Numbered from the stretch's first letter, positions 45,118 to 54,319 are shown. The stretch: 64,000 bases of DNA from Streptomyces sp. AC512_CC834 (GCF_019049325.1 NZ_JAGMUO010000097.1:124001-188000); one strand, 5' to 3'. The notes: a model not told the origin generated them from the sequence alone. Numbers and translations: made by a program.

Positions 45118-46638
45118 ATGACGGACACCCCGCCTGCCACCACCACGGACTCCGGCGCACCGGCGGAGAGCGACGAACACTCGCTCACCGCGGGCCCGGC
45201 GGGTCCGGTCCTCCTTCAGGACGCCTATCTCATCGAACAGATGGCGCAGTTCAACCGGGAGCGCATCCCCGAGCGCCAGCCGCACGCCAAGGGCAGCGGT
45301 GCCTTCGGCCACTTCGAGGTCACACACGACGTGAGCGCCTACACCAAGGCGGCCGTCTTCCAGCCCGGCACGCGCACCGACCTGGTCACCCGCTTCTCGA
45401 CCGTCGCGGGTGAGCGCGGCAGCCCGGACACCTGGCGCGACCCGCGCGGCTTCGCGGTGAAGTTCTACACCAGCCAGGGCAACTACGACATGGTCGGCAA
45501 CAACACGCCCGTGTTCTTCGTCAAGGATCCGATGAAGTTCCAGCACTTCATCCGGTCGCAGAAGCGCCGGGCGGACAGCAACCTGCGCGACCACGACATG
45601 CAGTGGGACTTCTGGACGCTCTCGCCGGAGTCCGCGCACCAGGTCACCTGGCTCATGGGAGACCGGGGCGTCCCGCGCTCCTGGCGCCACATGAACGGCT
45701 ACACCTCCCACACCTACATGTGGATCAACGCCGCCGGTGAGCGGTTCTGGGTGAAGTACCACTTCAAGACCGACCAGGGCATCGAGTACTTCACGCAGCA
45801 CGAGGCCGACCAGATGGCCGCGGCCGACACCGACTACCACATGCGGGACCTCTTCGAGCACATCCGTGACGGCGAGTACCCGAGCTGGACGCTGCACGTG
45901 CAGGTCATGCCGTACGAGGATGCCGCGGGCTACCGGTTCAACCCGTTCGACCTGACGAAGGTGTGGCCGCACGGCGACTACCCCCTCATCCCGGTCGGCC
46001 GCATGACGCTGGACCGGAACCCGACGGACAACCACGCCGAGATCGAGCAGGCGGCCTTCCAGCCCAACAACCTGGTCCCCGGCATCGGCCCGAGCCCGGA
46101 CCGGATGTTGCTGGCCCGGCTCTTCTCGTACGCCGACGCCCACCGTCACCGGATCGGCCCGAACTACCAGCAGCTCCCCGTGAACGCCCCGGTCGTCGAC
46201 GTCCGCACCTACTCCAAGGACGGTGCGATGGCCTACCGGAAGACGACCGACCCGGTCTACGCGCCGAACTCCAAGGGCGGTCCCGCCGCCGACACCGAGC
46301 GGTTCGGCACGCCGCCCGGCTGGGAGACGGACGGGGCCATCACCCGCACGGCCTACGTCGACCATCCCGAGGACGACGACTGGGGCCAGCCGGGCACCCT
46401 GGTGCGCGAGGTCATGGACGACGCCGCCCGTGACCGGCTGGTCGACAACGTGGTGGGCCACCTGCTCAACGAGGTGACCGAACCCGTCCTGCAGCGGGCC
46501 TTCGAGTACTGGTCGAACATCGACAAGACCATCGGTGACCGCATCGCCCGGGGCGTGCGGGCGAAGGCGGGCGAGAAGGACCCCAAGGCCGCCGAGCAGC
46601 ACAATCCGGCCCGGCGGTCCATGCAGGACAAGGCCTGA
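45118..46638 (+). CDS. katA: Monofunctional haem catalase
   Basis: 506 residues from ATG 45118 with GAAAGG upstream; the typical small-subunit (clade 3) length. Active-site histidine in ERQPHAKGSGAFGHFE (His56), FSTVAGERGSPDTWRDPRGFA, distal Asn in GNYDMVGNNTPVFF, proximal haem Tyr in LARLFSYADAHRHRIG. Decomposes hydrogen peroxide in the cytosol. It is isolated from peroxide regulators; a hairpin just upstream may matter for control. Converges on the cupin gene. Confidence 0.95.
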   Translation: MTDTPPATTTDSGAPAESDEHSLTAGPAGPVLLQDAYLIEQMAQFNRERIPERQPHAKGSGAFGHFEVTHDVSAYTKAAVFQPGTRTDLVTRFSTVAGERGSPDTWRDPRGFAVKFYTSQGNYDMVGNNTPVFFVKDPMKFQHFIRSQKRRADSNLRDHDMQWDFWTLSPESAHQVTWLMGDRGVPRSWRHMNGYTSHTYMWINAAGERFWVKYHFKTDQGIEYFTQHEADQMAAADTDYHMRDLFEHIRDGEYPSWTLHVQVMPYEDAAGYRFNPFDLTKVWPHGDYPLIPVGRMTLDRNPTDNHAEIEQAAFQPNNLVPGIGPSPDRMLLARLFSYADAHRHRIGPNYQQLPVNAPVVDVRTYSKDGAMAYRKTTDPVYAPNSKGGPAADTERFGTPPGWETDGAITRTAYVDHPEDDDWGQPGTLVREVMDDAARDRLVDNVVGHLLNEVTEPVLQRAFEYWSNIDKTIGDRIARGVRAKAGEKDPKAAEQHNPARRSMQDKA

Positions 46639-46644
46639 CACCTC

Positions 46645-47145
46645 CTACCCGACCTGAAGCGCGTACAGCCTGGGCAGGTTGACCACGATCGCCTCCTGCG
46701 TGCTGCGGGCGATGACGACCACCGCCTCGTCGGCGGGGTCGGGGTTCTCCTCCCGGTGCGGGACGAACGGGGGGACGAAGATGTAGTCGCCGGGGGAGGT
46801 GCGCAGCCGTACCTCCTGCGGCCCCTCCCCCGAATCGTCGAGGAAGACGAACTCGGGGTGGCCGCCGACCACGTAGATCGCCGTCTCCGACTCGCCGTGG
46901 TGGTGGTCGGAGGAGGACGTCGCGGGGGCGACGTGGGTCTGGCCCATCCACAGCTTCTCGGAACCCACCACGCGCCCGCTGACGGCCGCGAACCTGCGCA
47001 TGCCGCCGGTCTGCGCCGTGTCGCCGTCCAGGGCGTCGGCACGGATGTGGTGCAGGCGGCTGCGCAGGGGGGTGACCGGATGCCCGGGGGCGTCGTGGAG
47101 GTGGGGATGGAAGCCTTCACCGGGGGTTGTCAACGGCTCGCTCAT
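46645..47145 (-). CDS. Cupin domain protein
   Basis: 166 residues. Cupin 1 with SDHHHGESETAIYVVGGHPE (three metal-type His and Glu) and cupin 2 with SPGDYIFVPPFVPHREEN. Cupins of this size are dioxygenases or isomerases; related genes occur in sulfur clusters (cysteine-dioxygenase-like chemistry is possible but unproven). Divergent from the Rrf2 regulator. A TTGACA box lies on the minus strand at 47182-47177 and TCTAGC 16 bases on, putting transcription start close to ATG 47145. Confidence 0.82.
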   Translation of the reverse strand: MSEPLTTPGEGFHPHLHDAPGHPVTPLRSRLHHIRADALDGDTAQTGGMRRFAAVSGRVVGSEKLWMGQTHVAPATSSSDHHHGESETAIYVVGGHPEFVFLDDSGEGPQEVRLRTSPGDYIFVPPFVPHREENPDPADEAVVVIARSTQEAIVVNLPRLYALQVG

Positions 47146-47184
47146 GGCGGGGACGCTAGAAGGGCGCCGGAAAAGATGTCAAGA

Positions 47185-47226
47185 GGTGTCCATTGCGTTT
47201 CACCTGCGGCAATGTTCCCGCAATGG
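47185..47226. promoter_or_regulatory. Rrf2 operator candidate between cupin and Rrf2 genes
   Basis: GGTGTCCATTG (47185-47195) is identical to a motif in front of the sulfur leader peptide (48685-48695). CCATTGCG (47190-47197) pairs with CGCAATGG (47219-47226) as an eight-base dyad. The first copy abuts the cupin -35 box. Confidence 0.6.
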
Positions 47227-47283
47227 ATGCGGGCAGCGGGTGAAGGCCCTTGGCGCGGCGGTCGTGTCGGGCATCATGGGCCC

Positions 47284-47718
47284 ATGCATATCTCCGCGAA
47301 GGCGGACTACGCCACGCGGGCCCTGCTGGAGCTCGCCCGTGAACCTGCCCGTCCGTTGACCTGTGAGGCCATCGCCTCCTCGCAGCGGATCCCGTTCCGT
47401 TTCCTCAAGTCCGTCGTGGGCGAGTTGCGCAGGGCGGGACTGGTCCGCAGCCAGCGCGGCTGCGAGGGCGGCTACTGGCTCGGCCGGCCCGCCGAGGAGA
47501 TCACTCTGCTCGACGTCTCCCGGGTCGTGGACGGCGAGTTGCTCACCCTTCGGGGCGAGGCCCTGGCCGCACTGGACTATCCCGGTGCCGCCTCGGCGCT
47601 GCCCGAGGTGTGGCGCCGGATCGAGGCGGACGCGGCGGCCGTCCTGCGCGCGGTGACGGTGGCCTCCCTGCTGCCCGTTCCGGCGGGTGACGGGCCGGCC
47701 GGGAAGGGTGCCGCGTGA
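47284..47718 (+). CDS. Rrf2 family transcriptional regulator
   Basis: 144 residues from ATG 47284. Winged helix: HISAKADYATRALLELARE, SSQRIPFRFLKSVVGELRRAGLV and RSQRGCEGGYWLGRPAEEITLLDV. Only one cysteine, so no [2Fe-2S] cluster of the IscR/NsrR type; closer to CymR-like regulators of cysteine metabolism. GTGA overlap with the following DsbA-like gene. Adjacent sulfur genes and a shared 11-mer make a sulfur-status role likely (inference). Confidence 0.88.
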   Translation: MHISAKADYATRALLELAREPARPLTCEAIASSQRIPFRFLKSVVGELRRAGLVRSQRGCEGGYWLGRPAEEITLLDVSRVVDGELLTLRGEALAALDYPGAASALPEVWRRIEADAAAVLRAVTVASLLPVPAGDGPAGKGAA

Positions 47719-48633
47719 CGGCGCCCTCGGACGGACCCCCGGTGGAGGTGGTCGAGTACACCGATCCCCTGTGCCCCTGGGCGTGGGGCTCGGAACCCGA
47801 GTTCCGACGGCTGCGTGCCGTCCTGCCCGACGAGGTCCGCCCGCGTCGCGTGTTCTGCGTCCTCTTCGACGAGGACGACGACCCGCCGCCCGATCCGGCG
47901 GCGGAGACCGCCTGGTACGCGCAGTACGTCGAGGAGATCACCCGTCACACCGGCGCCCCGCGGGCGGCTCGGCTGAGCCGGGTGGCGGCGAGTTCGTGGC
48001 CCGCCTCCCTCGTCGCCAAGGCCGCGGAACTCCAGGGGGCGGATGTCGCGGACCGGGTGCTGCGCCGGCTGCGCGAGACGGTCTTCGTGCTCGGGGAACC
48101 GGCCGACACGCATGAACTGGCACTGGCCGCGGTGTGGGGTGTCCAGCACCTGGACCTGACGCGGCTGTCCGCCGACGCGCTGTCCGACACCGTACGGGAG
48201 CGGGTCCGCGCCGACCGGGCGGAGGCCCGTCGGCCGGTCCCCGAGGCGCGGTCGGTGCCGGGCGGCTCCGCCGCATCCGGGCGCCGCCAAGGAGACCGCG
48301 GATGGCGGGTACCGGTACGCGTTGCCGACCGTGCTGGTCCGGACGCCGGGCGGGCACCGCCTCGTTCCGGGGCGGCGCCCCCGCACGGCGTACGAGGACG
48401 CGGTCGGCGACGTGTGTCCCGGGGCGGTGCGCGAGGACGTACGACAGTCGCCGGACGAGGCGTTGCTGCGCCACCGGAGCCTGACGGGGGTGGAGTGGGA
48501 ACTGCTGACGGACGGGCGGGAACCCCCTGCGTGGGCGGTCCGCGTCGAGACGGGCAACGGGCCTCTGTGGCTGCATCCGGAGGAGGCGGCGACGCACCCG
48601 GCGACTCGCCACGGCTCCCCCGCCCTGCCGTGA
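47715..48633 (+). pseudogene. DsbA-family (FrnE-like) protein, frameshifted
   Basis: Starts at GTG 47715. The N-terminal frame reads EVVEYTDPLCPWAWGSEPEF (CPWA, a single-cysteine thioredoxin motif) through a helical insert to RADRAEARRPVPEARS. Near 48270 the frame is lost; the rest continues in the +1 frame from HPGAAKETADGGYRYALPTV through VRTPGGHRLVPGRRP to a stop at 48633. Both halves look like good, undecayed coding sequence, so a recent frameshift or a sequencing error is likely. If real, it is a pseudogene; the family handles dithiol chemistry or acts as isomerase. Confidence 0.75.
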
Positions 48634-48674
48634 CAACGCTCTGATCTGCGATCGCGGCCCGTCCCGCCCAATGA

Positions 48675-48690
48675 GACACCAATTGGTGTC
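48675..48690. promoter_or_regulatory. Perfect palindromic operator of the sulfur operon
   Basis: GACACCAATTGGTGTC, a 16-base perfect palindrome. It abuts the promoter TTGACA (48693-48698) N18 CAGGAT (48717-48722). Its right half begins the GGTGTCCATTG motif shared with the cupin/rrf2 region. A small CAGCCA/TGGCTG hairpin (48697-48712) lies inside the promoter spacer. Confidence 0.7.
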
Positions 48691-48729
48691 CATTGACAGC
48701 CACTCATGGCTGCCGCCAGGATGAGCAGC

Positions 48730-48804
48730 ATGCTCACGACGCACCCCGCCGTGGTGTGCCGCTACGTGGACCTGCGGCGCACCTGCAGCGCTCTCTGTCG
48801 CTGA
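48730..48804 (+). CDS. Cys-rich sulfur leader peptide
   Basis: 24 codons from ATG 48730 (in-frame ATG 48721 also possible), ending CSALCR-stop; three cysteines and a Val-Asp-Leu-Arg-Arg core. This is the actinomycete leader-peptide type found before sulfonate/sulfur ABC operons. The predicted transcription start falls at the ATG, so it is probably leaderless. A hairpin (48809-48829) begins five bases after its stop. Role: ribosome stalling at Cys codons during cysteine shortage could control read-through (inference). Confidence 0.8.
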   Translation: MLTTHPAVVCRYVDLRRTCSALCR

Positions 48805-49118
48805 CCGACCGCCGCCCACGGCCCGGCGGCGCCTGACCTCCCGGTCGGCGCCGGCCGCCCGCCTCTCGGCGTTCCGCCGTCTGCTTCCCTCCCCCGCCCG
48901 GACCGCATCCGGGCAGCCACCGACGTCTGCGCACGCTCAACGCGACGTGCCCCGCCACGTCCCGTCATGCCTCGCCATGCCTCGTATGCACCTCGGCATG
49001 CCCGAACCGGCGTCACGGGTGCGGTCGGACGACCACCCCCTTGCCCTTGTCCTTGTCCGTGCCCGTGCCCGTGCCGGCCTGCCCGGACACGGCCCTGGAC
49101 CGTCACAGAAAGTACGAG
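48805..49118. other. Leader region with hairpins between leader peptide and ABC genes
   Basis: Stems CCGCCG (48809-48814)/CGGCGG (48824-48829) and GCCCGG (48896-48901)/CCGGGC (48909-48914). Downstream, hexamer repeats CCGTGC at about 49058-49075 and ATGCCTCGCC-type repeats near 48967-48998. No coding sequence. Consistent with an attenuator-like leader. Confidence 0.5.
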
Positions 49119-50681
49119 ATGCCCGGACGACTCACGTTCCGCCGCCCCGGACCGCTCCGCCGATCCGGCCGACTGCGTGCCACCGCACTCGGCGCCGCCC
49201 TCGCCACCGTGCTCGTCCCCGTCCTCAGCGCGTGCGGCGGTGACGCGGCCTCCGCGAGCGGCGACGCCACCCTGAGGTGGACCTCGACCTACTTCCCCAC
49301 GCACTGGGACCCGGTGGTCGGGGGCAGCGGCGCCCAGTTCCGCGAACTCTCCCTCGTATACGCCTCGTTGACCCGCACCGACGCCACCGGCAAGGCCGTA
49401 CCGGACCTGGCCGAGAGCTGGGAGTACAACGACAAGGGCGACCGGGTCACCTTCCACCTGCGCCCCGGGCTGAAGTTCAGCGACGGCGAGCCGGTGAACG
49501 CCGCCGCCGTCAAAGCCGCGGTCGAACGGGCGCAGAACCAGAAGAACTCGGCACTGTACGGTGACCTGACGTCGATCGAGTCGGTGACGGCCGACGGACT
49601 TGACGCCGTCGTCAATCTCCATCAAGTCGACTACCAGATACCGCAGTTGCTCGGTCAGCGAGTCCTTCAGATCGCCAGTCCGAAGGCGGCCGCCACACCC
49701 CGGAAGCTGGACCAGAACCCGGTCGGCGCCGGCCCGTTCACCGTCACTCAGATCGTCCCGGGCACCAAGGCGGTCCTGAAGAAGAACCCCGGCTACTGGG
49801 ACGCGAAGAACATCCACATCGACAACGTCGAGCTGACCTCGGCGCCCGACGCCTCCACGGTCGTCTCGGGGTTGCAGACCGGCGTGTACAACTTCGCCGA
49901 CATCGACCCGAGTCAGGCGGACGCCGCCAAGAAGGCCGGCCTCGACGTGTTCGTCCAGCCCGGGTTCAACGCCTCCAACATCAGCCTGAACGTCAACAAG
50001 GCGCCGTTCGACAACGACAAGGTCGTCGACGCCGTGCGGCACGCGGTCAACCGCGAGGAGTTCGTGGACAAACTGACCTTCGGCTACGGCGAGGCGACCA
50101 ACCAGCCCTTCCCCAAGGGCTATGTGGCCTACGATCCGGAGTCCGAGGACGCCTACCCCTACGACCCGGCCAAGTCGAAGAAACTCCTCGCCGAGGCGGG
50201 CTACGAGCCCGGTGACATCAAGCTCGACCTGGTCATCCCGTCGGAGGACCCGCAGGCGGAGATCGTGCAGTCGCAGCTCGCCGAGGTGGGCATCACCGTG
50301 GACATCAAGATAGACAAGAACTGGGCGACGCCCTTCTTCGCCAAGGACCTCACGTTCTCGCTCTACGGCACCACCGGCCGCGACTCGGCGGCCCAGACCC
50401 TCACCGCCCACTTCGGGCCCGACGGGCCGCTCAACCTCAGCTCCCCCTACGAGCCGGACGGCTTCGAGGCCGCTGTCGCCAAGGTACGGCGGACACCGCT
50501 GGACGCGCCCGAGTACCCGGAGGTGCTGCAGGCGGCGACGCGGGCCGGCCTGGACAGCAAGGCCCTCGTCTTCACCTACTCCTCGCCCAACCTCATCGCC
50601 AAGAGCACGTCGGTCTCCGACCTGCCGAAGAACCCCGCCCACATCGACTGGACCGGCGTGACCATCGGCGGCAAGCGGTGA
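49119..50681 (+). CDS. ABC transporter substrate-binding lipoprotein (Opp/Dpp family)
   Basis: 520 residues from ATG 49119. N-terminal Arg-rich signal ends in lipobox LSAC (Cys39). SBP_bac_5 fold: TSTYFPTHWDPVVGGSGAQF, LAESWEYNDKGDRVTFHLRP, PVGAGPFTVTQIVPGTKAVL and NISLNVNKAPFDNDKVVDAV. It captures peptides or peptide-like compounds outside the membrane. Context (sulfur leader peptide, LLM monooxygenase, SsuE) suggests an organosulfur cargo. GTGA overlap with the first permease. Confidence 0.93.
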   Translation: MPGRLTFRRPGPLRRSGRLRATALGAALATVLVPVLSACGGDAASASGDATLRWTSTYFPTHWDPVVGGSGAQFRELSLVYASLTRTDATGKAVPDLAESWEYNDKGDRVTFHLRPGLKFSDGEPVNAAAVKAAVERAQNQKNSALYGDLTSIESVTADGLDAVVNLHQVDYQIPQLLGQRVLQIASPKAAATPRKLDQNPVGAGPFTVTQIVPGTKAVLKKNPGYWDAKNIHIDNVELTSAPDASTVVSGLQTGVYNFADIDPSQADAAKKAGLDVFVQPGFNASNISLNVNKAPFDNDKVVDAVRHAVNREEFVDKLTFGYGEATNQPFPKGYVAYDPESEDAYPYDPAKSKKLLAEAGYEPGDIKLDLVIPSEDPQAEIVQSQLAEVGITVDIKIDKNWATPFFAKDLTFSLYGTTGRDSAAQTLTAHFGPDGPLNLSSPYEPDGFEAAVAKVRRTPLDAPEYPEVLQAATRAGLDSKALVFTYSSPNLIAKSTSVSDLPKNPAHIDWTGVTIGGKR

Positions 50682-51655
50682 AGCGGGCACGGCACGCGCT
50701 GGGCCGGGTCCTGTTCACCCTCGCCAGGTCGGTCGCGATCTTCGTGCCCGTGTTCCTGGTGGCGACGTTCGTGACGTTCGCGCTGCGCTCGCTGAGCGGA
50801 CTCAGTCCCGCCCGGATCCAGTTGGGCGAGGAGGCCACACCCGAGGCCATCTCCCGGGTCGAGGCACAGTGGGGCCTGGACCGGCCCTTCCTGGTCCAGT
50901 ACGGCGACTGGATCGGCGGTGTCCTGCACGGGCAGCTCGGCTCGAGCTGGACCAACGGCGCAGACATCTCCACGCTGATCGGCCTCGGTCTGGGCGTCAG
51001 TCTCTCCGTCGCGACGTTCGCGCTGGTCATCGGTGTGGTGGGGGGCTTCGCGCTCGGCACGCTTGCGGCACTGCGCCGCACCACGTGGGTGGACCGCGCG
51101 GTCACCGGGTTCGTCACGGTGATCTCGGTGATGCCCGCGTTCGTGGTCGGCATCGTGCTGGTGGCCGTCCTCGCCGTACAGCTCCATCTGTTCCCCTCCG
51201 CCGGATACGTCCCGGCTGAGCAGGGCCTGGGGCCGTGGCTCGCGCACATCACGCTTCCGGCGGTGGCGCTCAGCTTCGACGTCGTCGCCGACGTCGCACG
51301 CCAGCTCCGCTCCAGCCTCGTCGCCGCGTACCAGGAGAACTACGTGACGGGCGCGGTCGTACGGGGGTTGAGCCCGCGGCGGGTCTTCTTCGTGCACGTG
51401 CTGCGCAACGGTCTGGGGCCGACGCTCGCCACGCTGGGACTGAAGTTCCCGTCCCTGGTCGGAGCCTCCGTGGTCACCGAGTGGATCTTCGGGCTGCAGG
51501 GCTTCGGCCGCTTCGCCAACGACTCCGCCCAGGCCGGTGACGTACCGGCCGTGCAGGGGGTCCTGGTGGTATCGATCGCGCTGGTCGTCGCCTTCAACCT
51601 CGTCGTCAACCTGGTGCTGGCGCGCGTCACGCCGGCCGCGCAGCGGGGGGTCTGA
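50678..51655 (+). CDS. ABC transporter permease, DppB-like
   Basis: 325 residues from GTG 50678. Six membrane segments (VAIFVPVFLVATFVTFALRS first) and the EAA loop VVRGLSPRRVFFVHVLRNGL contacting the ATPases. Inner-membrane half of the Opp-type importer; the start codon overlaps the binding-protein stop. Confidence 0.92.
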   Translation: MKRARHALGRVLFTLARSVAIFVPVFLVATFVTFALRSLSGLSPARIQLGEEATPEAISRVEAQWGLDRPFLVQYGDWIGGVLHGQLGSSWTNGADISTLIGLGLGVSLSVATFALVIGVVGGFALGTLAALRRTTWVDRAVTGFVTVISVMPAFVVGIVLVAVLAVQLHLFPSAGYVPAEQGLGPWLAHITLPAVALSFDVVADVARQLRSSLVAAYQENYVTGAVVRGLSPRRVFFVHVLRNGLGPTLATLGLKFPSLVGASVVTEWIFGLQGFGRFANDSAQAGDVPAVQGVLVVSIALVVAFNLVVNLVLARVTPAAQRGV

Positions 51656-51657
51656 AC

Positions 51658-52545
51658 ATGCTGCGCCGCATCCTCTCCCTCACCTCCGGCCGCATCGCCG
51701 TCGCGATCCTGACGGTGGTGGCGCTGCTCGCGATTCTCGGGCCGCTCCTCGCCCCGCAGGATCCGCTCGCCACCAGCGACAACGCCCTCGCCGCCGCGTC
51801 CGGCAGTCACTGGCTGGGCACCGACTACCTCGGCCGGGACGTGTTGAGCCGCCTGCTCGACGGCTCCCGGGTCAGCGTGCTCGGCGCGCTCGAAGTCGCG
51901 CTCACGGCACTGGTCGTGGGGGCGATCCCCGGAATCCTTTCGGTGTACCTGGGCCGGGCCTTCGAGTGGATCACCCTGCGGCTGGCCGACACGCTCGTGG
52001 CCCTGCCGTTCCTGCTGTTCGCCGTCGCCGTGATCGCCCTGCTCGGCAACGGGCTGACACAGGCGATGCTGGTGACGGGGGTGCTGGTGTCGCCCCTGTT
52101 CTACCGGGTGTCCCGCGCCGCCACGCTGGCCGTGGCCCGCTCGCAGTACGTCGAGGCCGCGCTGATCTCCGGTGCCTCGGTCGGCTGGGTGGTACGCCGC
52201 CATGTCTGGGTCAAGGTGCTGCCGCCGATCGCGGTGGCGTTCGCGCAGACCATCGGCACCGGTTTCGTCATCGTCTCCAGTCTGACCTTCCTGGGCATCG
52301 GCGTGCAGCCCCCGGAGCCGACCTGGGGCGGCCTGCTCGCCTCCGACCTCGGCTACCTCAGCCACCGGCCGTGGGCACCGCTGACCCCGGCACTTTTGAT
52401 CATGGTCACGGTCTGGGCCGGCAACCTGCTCGCGGACGCGATCCGCGACGTGTCGGGCGAGGCCGGGCGTGCCCTGGTCAAGGGCCGCGGAGCCCGCACG
52501 GACCGGCCCGGACCAACCGAACCCGCCCCCGCAGGAGGTGCGTGA
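51658..52545 (+). CDS. ABC transporter permease, DppC-like
   Basis: 295 residues. N-terminal TM, long outer loop PLLAPQDPLATSDNALAAAS and HWLGTDYLGRDVLSRLLDGSR (classic DppC/OppC signature), then five TMs and an EAA loop near VVRRHVWVKVLPPIAVA. Two bases separate it from DppB; the stop TGA shares its final A with the next ATG. Confidence 0.92.
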   Translation: MLRRILSLTSGRIAVAILTVVALLAILGPLLAPQDPLATSDNALAAASGSHWLGTDYLGRDVLSRLLDGSRVSVLGALEVALTALVVGAIPGILSVYLGRAFEWITLRLADTLVALPFLLFAVAVIALLGNGLTQAMLVTGVLVSPLFYRVSRAATLAVARSQYVEAALISGASVGWVVRRHVWVKVLPPIAVAFAQTIGTGFVIVSSLTFLGIGVQPPEPTWGGLLASDLGYLSHRPWAPLTPALLIMVTVWAGNLLADAIRDVSGEAGRALVKGRGARTDRPGPTEPAPAGGA

Positions 52546-53453
52546 TGACGACGGTTTCCGAGAAGCTCCTCACCCGGACCGAGGAGACCGGCGCGCCCGG
52601 CCCCGCGGACCCGCCCGATCGGGCCGCCCCTCTGCTCTCGCTGCGCGACGTGCGCATCAGCGGCGGCAGCGGCGGCCGGGAGATCGTGCACGGCGTGAGC
52701 TTCGACCTCACCCCCGGCAACGTGGTCGGCATCGTCGGCGAGTCCGGCAGCGGAAAGACCCTCACGTGCCGGGCCGCCCTGGGCATCCTGCCGCCCCGCT
52801 TCGAGGTGACCGGCGGCTCGATCGAGATCGACGGCACCGACATCTCCGCCCTCTCGCCGGCGCGCTGGACCGCGCTGCGCGGGGCCACGATCAGCGCGGT
52901 CTTCCAGGACCCGGCGTCCTACCTCAACCCGTCGCTGCGGATCGGCAAGCAGATCGCGGAGGTGGTCCGGGTCAAGAAGGGGCTCGGGCGCCGCGAGGCA
53001 CGGGAGCGCGTCCTCGGGCTGCTGCGCGCGGTGCAACTGCGGGACCCGGAACTGGTCCACGACCAGTACCCCTTCGAGCTGTCCGGCGGCATGCTCCAGC
53101 GCGTGCTCGTCGCGGCCGCCATCGCCGCGGACCCGCGGATCCTCATCGCCGACGAGGCGACCACCGCGCTGGACGTCACCGTGCAGGCGGAGATCCTCGA
53201 CCTCCTGGCCGACCTGCGCGAACGGGCCGGGCTCGCTCTGGTCGTCGTCTCCCACGACCTGGCCGTGGTGGCCCAGTTGTGCGACGAGGTCCTGGTTATG
53301 CGGGACGGCGGGGTGGTCGAACAGGGCCCGACCCGCAGGGTGCTGGACGACCCGCGGCACGACTACACGCGGTTGCTGATCAGCGAGCACGAGCAGTACG
53401 GCCTGGAGAAGTTCCTCGCACCGAAGGCCCTCGCACCGAAGGAGGAGGCGTGA
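52545..53453 (+). CDS. ABC transporter ATPase, DppD-like
   Basis: 302 residues from ATG 52545, AGGAGG upstream. Walker A GESGSGKT, Q-loop FQDPASYLNP, signature LSGGM with Walker B RILIADEATTALDVTVQ and switch His in VVVSHDLAVVAQL. C-terminal oligopeptide-transporter tail. GTGA overlap with the second ATPase. Confidence 0.93.
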   Translation: MTTVSEKLLTRTEETGAPGPADPPDRAAPLLSLRDVRISGGSGGREIVHGVSFDLTPGNVVGIVGESGSGKTLTCRAALGILPPRFEVTGGSIEIDGTDISALSPARWTALRGATISAVFQDPASYLNPSLRIGKQIAEVVRVKKGLGRREARERVLGLLRAVQLRDPELVHDQYPFELSGGMLQRVLVAAAIAADPRILIADEATTALDVTVQAEILDLLADLRERAGLALVVVSHDLAVVAQLCDEVLVMRDGGVVEQGPTRRVLDDPRHDYTRLLISEHEQYGLEKFLAPKALAPKEEA

Positions 53454-54319
53454 CCACCGACCGACCGACCGACAGCGCCGACGGCGCCGACGTCCGCGCC
53501 CGCCCCGTCCTGGACGTCACCGGACTCGAGGTCCACTACGGCGCCCGCCGCAGGCGCCGCCGGGCCCTGCACGGCGTCTCGCTGAGCGTCGCGCCGGGTG
53601 AGGCGGTCGGCCTGATCGGCGAGACGGGCTCGGGCAAGTCCACTCTCGCCCGCACCGTGCTCGGGCTGGTGCGCGCCACCGCGGGGTCCGTGGTCCTCGA
53701 CGGCGAGGACGTCACCGGTCACGGCCCCCGCCAGTGGCGCGAGCTGCGCCGCCGGGGCGTGGTCCAGTACGTCTTCCAGGACCCGCTGCGCAGCCTCGAC
53801 CCGGACCTCACGGTCGAGGCGTCGCTGACCGAGCCGCTGCTCGTGCGGGGCGTGGCCAGTCAGGAGGCGGTGGCGCGGGTGCGTGCCTTCCTGCCCCGCG
53901 TGCGGCTGCCCGGGGATCTCCTCGGCCGGCTGCCGGGCGAACTTTCCGGCGGGCAGCGCCAGCGGATCGCGGTGGCCCGTGCCCTGGTCACCGAGCCGCG
54001 GCTGGTCATCCTCGACGAGCCGGTCAGCGCCCTCGACTCCGCCAACCGGGTCCAGGTTCTGGAGATCCTCAAGGAGCTGCGCGCCACCGGCGTGGCCCTC
54101 GTGTTCATCTCCCACGACCTCGGTTCCGTAGCCGGGATCGCCGATCGCGTCGCGGTGCTGTACCGGGGCGAGCTGGTCGAGGTCGGTGCCGCCCGCGACG
54201 TCGTGGGCCGGCCGGAGCACCCCTACACGCGGCTGCTGGTCGGCTCGGCGCCGACGCTGCGCGGAGCCCCCGCCGACCGTGGCGAGCGAGCGGCGCTCCG
54301 CGCCCTCCTGCCGACCTGA
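53450..54319 (+). CDS. ABC transporter ATPase, DppF-like
   Basis: 289 residues from GTG 53450. Walker A GETGSGKST, Q-loop FQDPLRSLDP, signature LSGGQRQR, Walker B LVILDEPVSALDSA, switch His FISHDLGSVAG. Completes a five-gene importer with both ATPases translationally coupled. Sixty-seven bases with CCCACAC-type repeats separate it from the LLM gene. Confidence 0.93.
   Translation: MTTDRPTDSADGADVRARPVLDVTGLEVHYGARRRRRRALHGVSLSVAPGEAVGLIGETGSGKSTLARTVLGLVRATAGSVVLDGEDVTGHGPRQWRELRRRGVVQYVFQDPLRSLDPDLTVEASLTEPLLVRGVASQEAVARVRAFLPRVRLPGDLLGRLPGELSGGQRQRIAVARALVTEPRLVILDEPVSALDSANRVQVLEILKELRATGVALVFISHDLGSVAGIADRVAVLYRGELVEVGAARDVVGRPEHPYTRLLVGSAPTLRGAPADRGERAALRALLPT

Noticed and set aside
49058..49075. 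Short tandem repeats that might suggest a CRISPR-like or iteron array
   Set aside because: Units of only six bases, three copies, without spacers; the window has no CRISPR repeats or cas genes.
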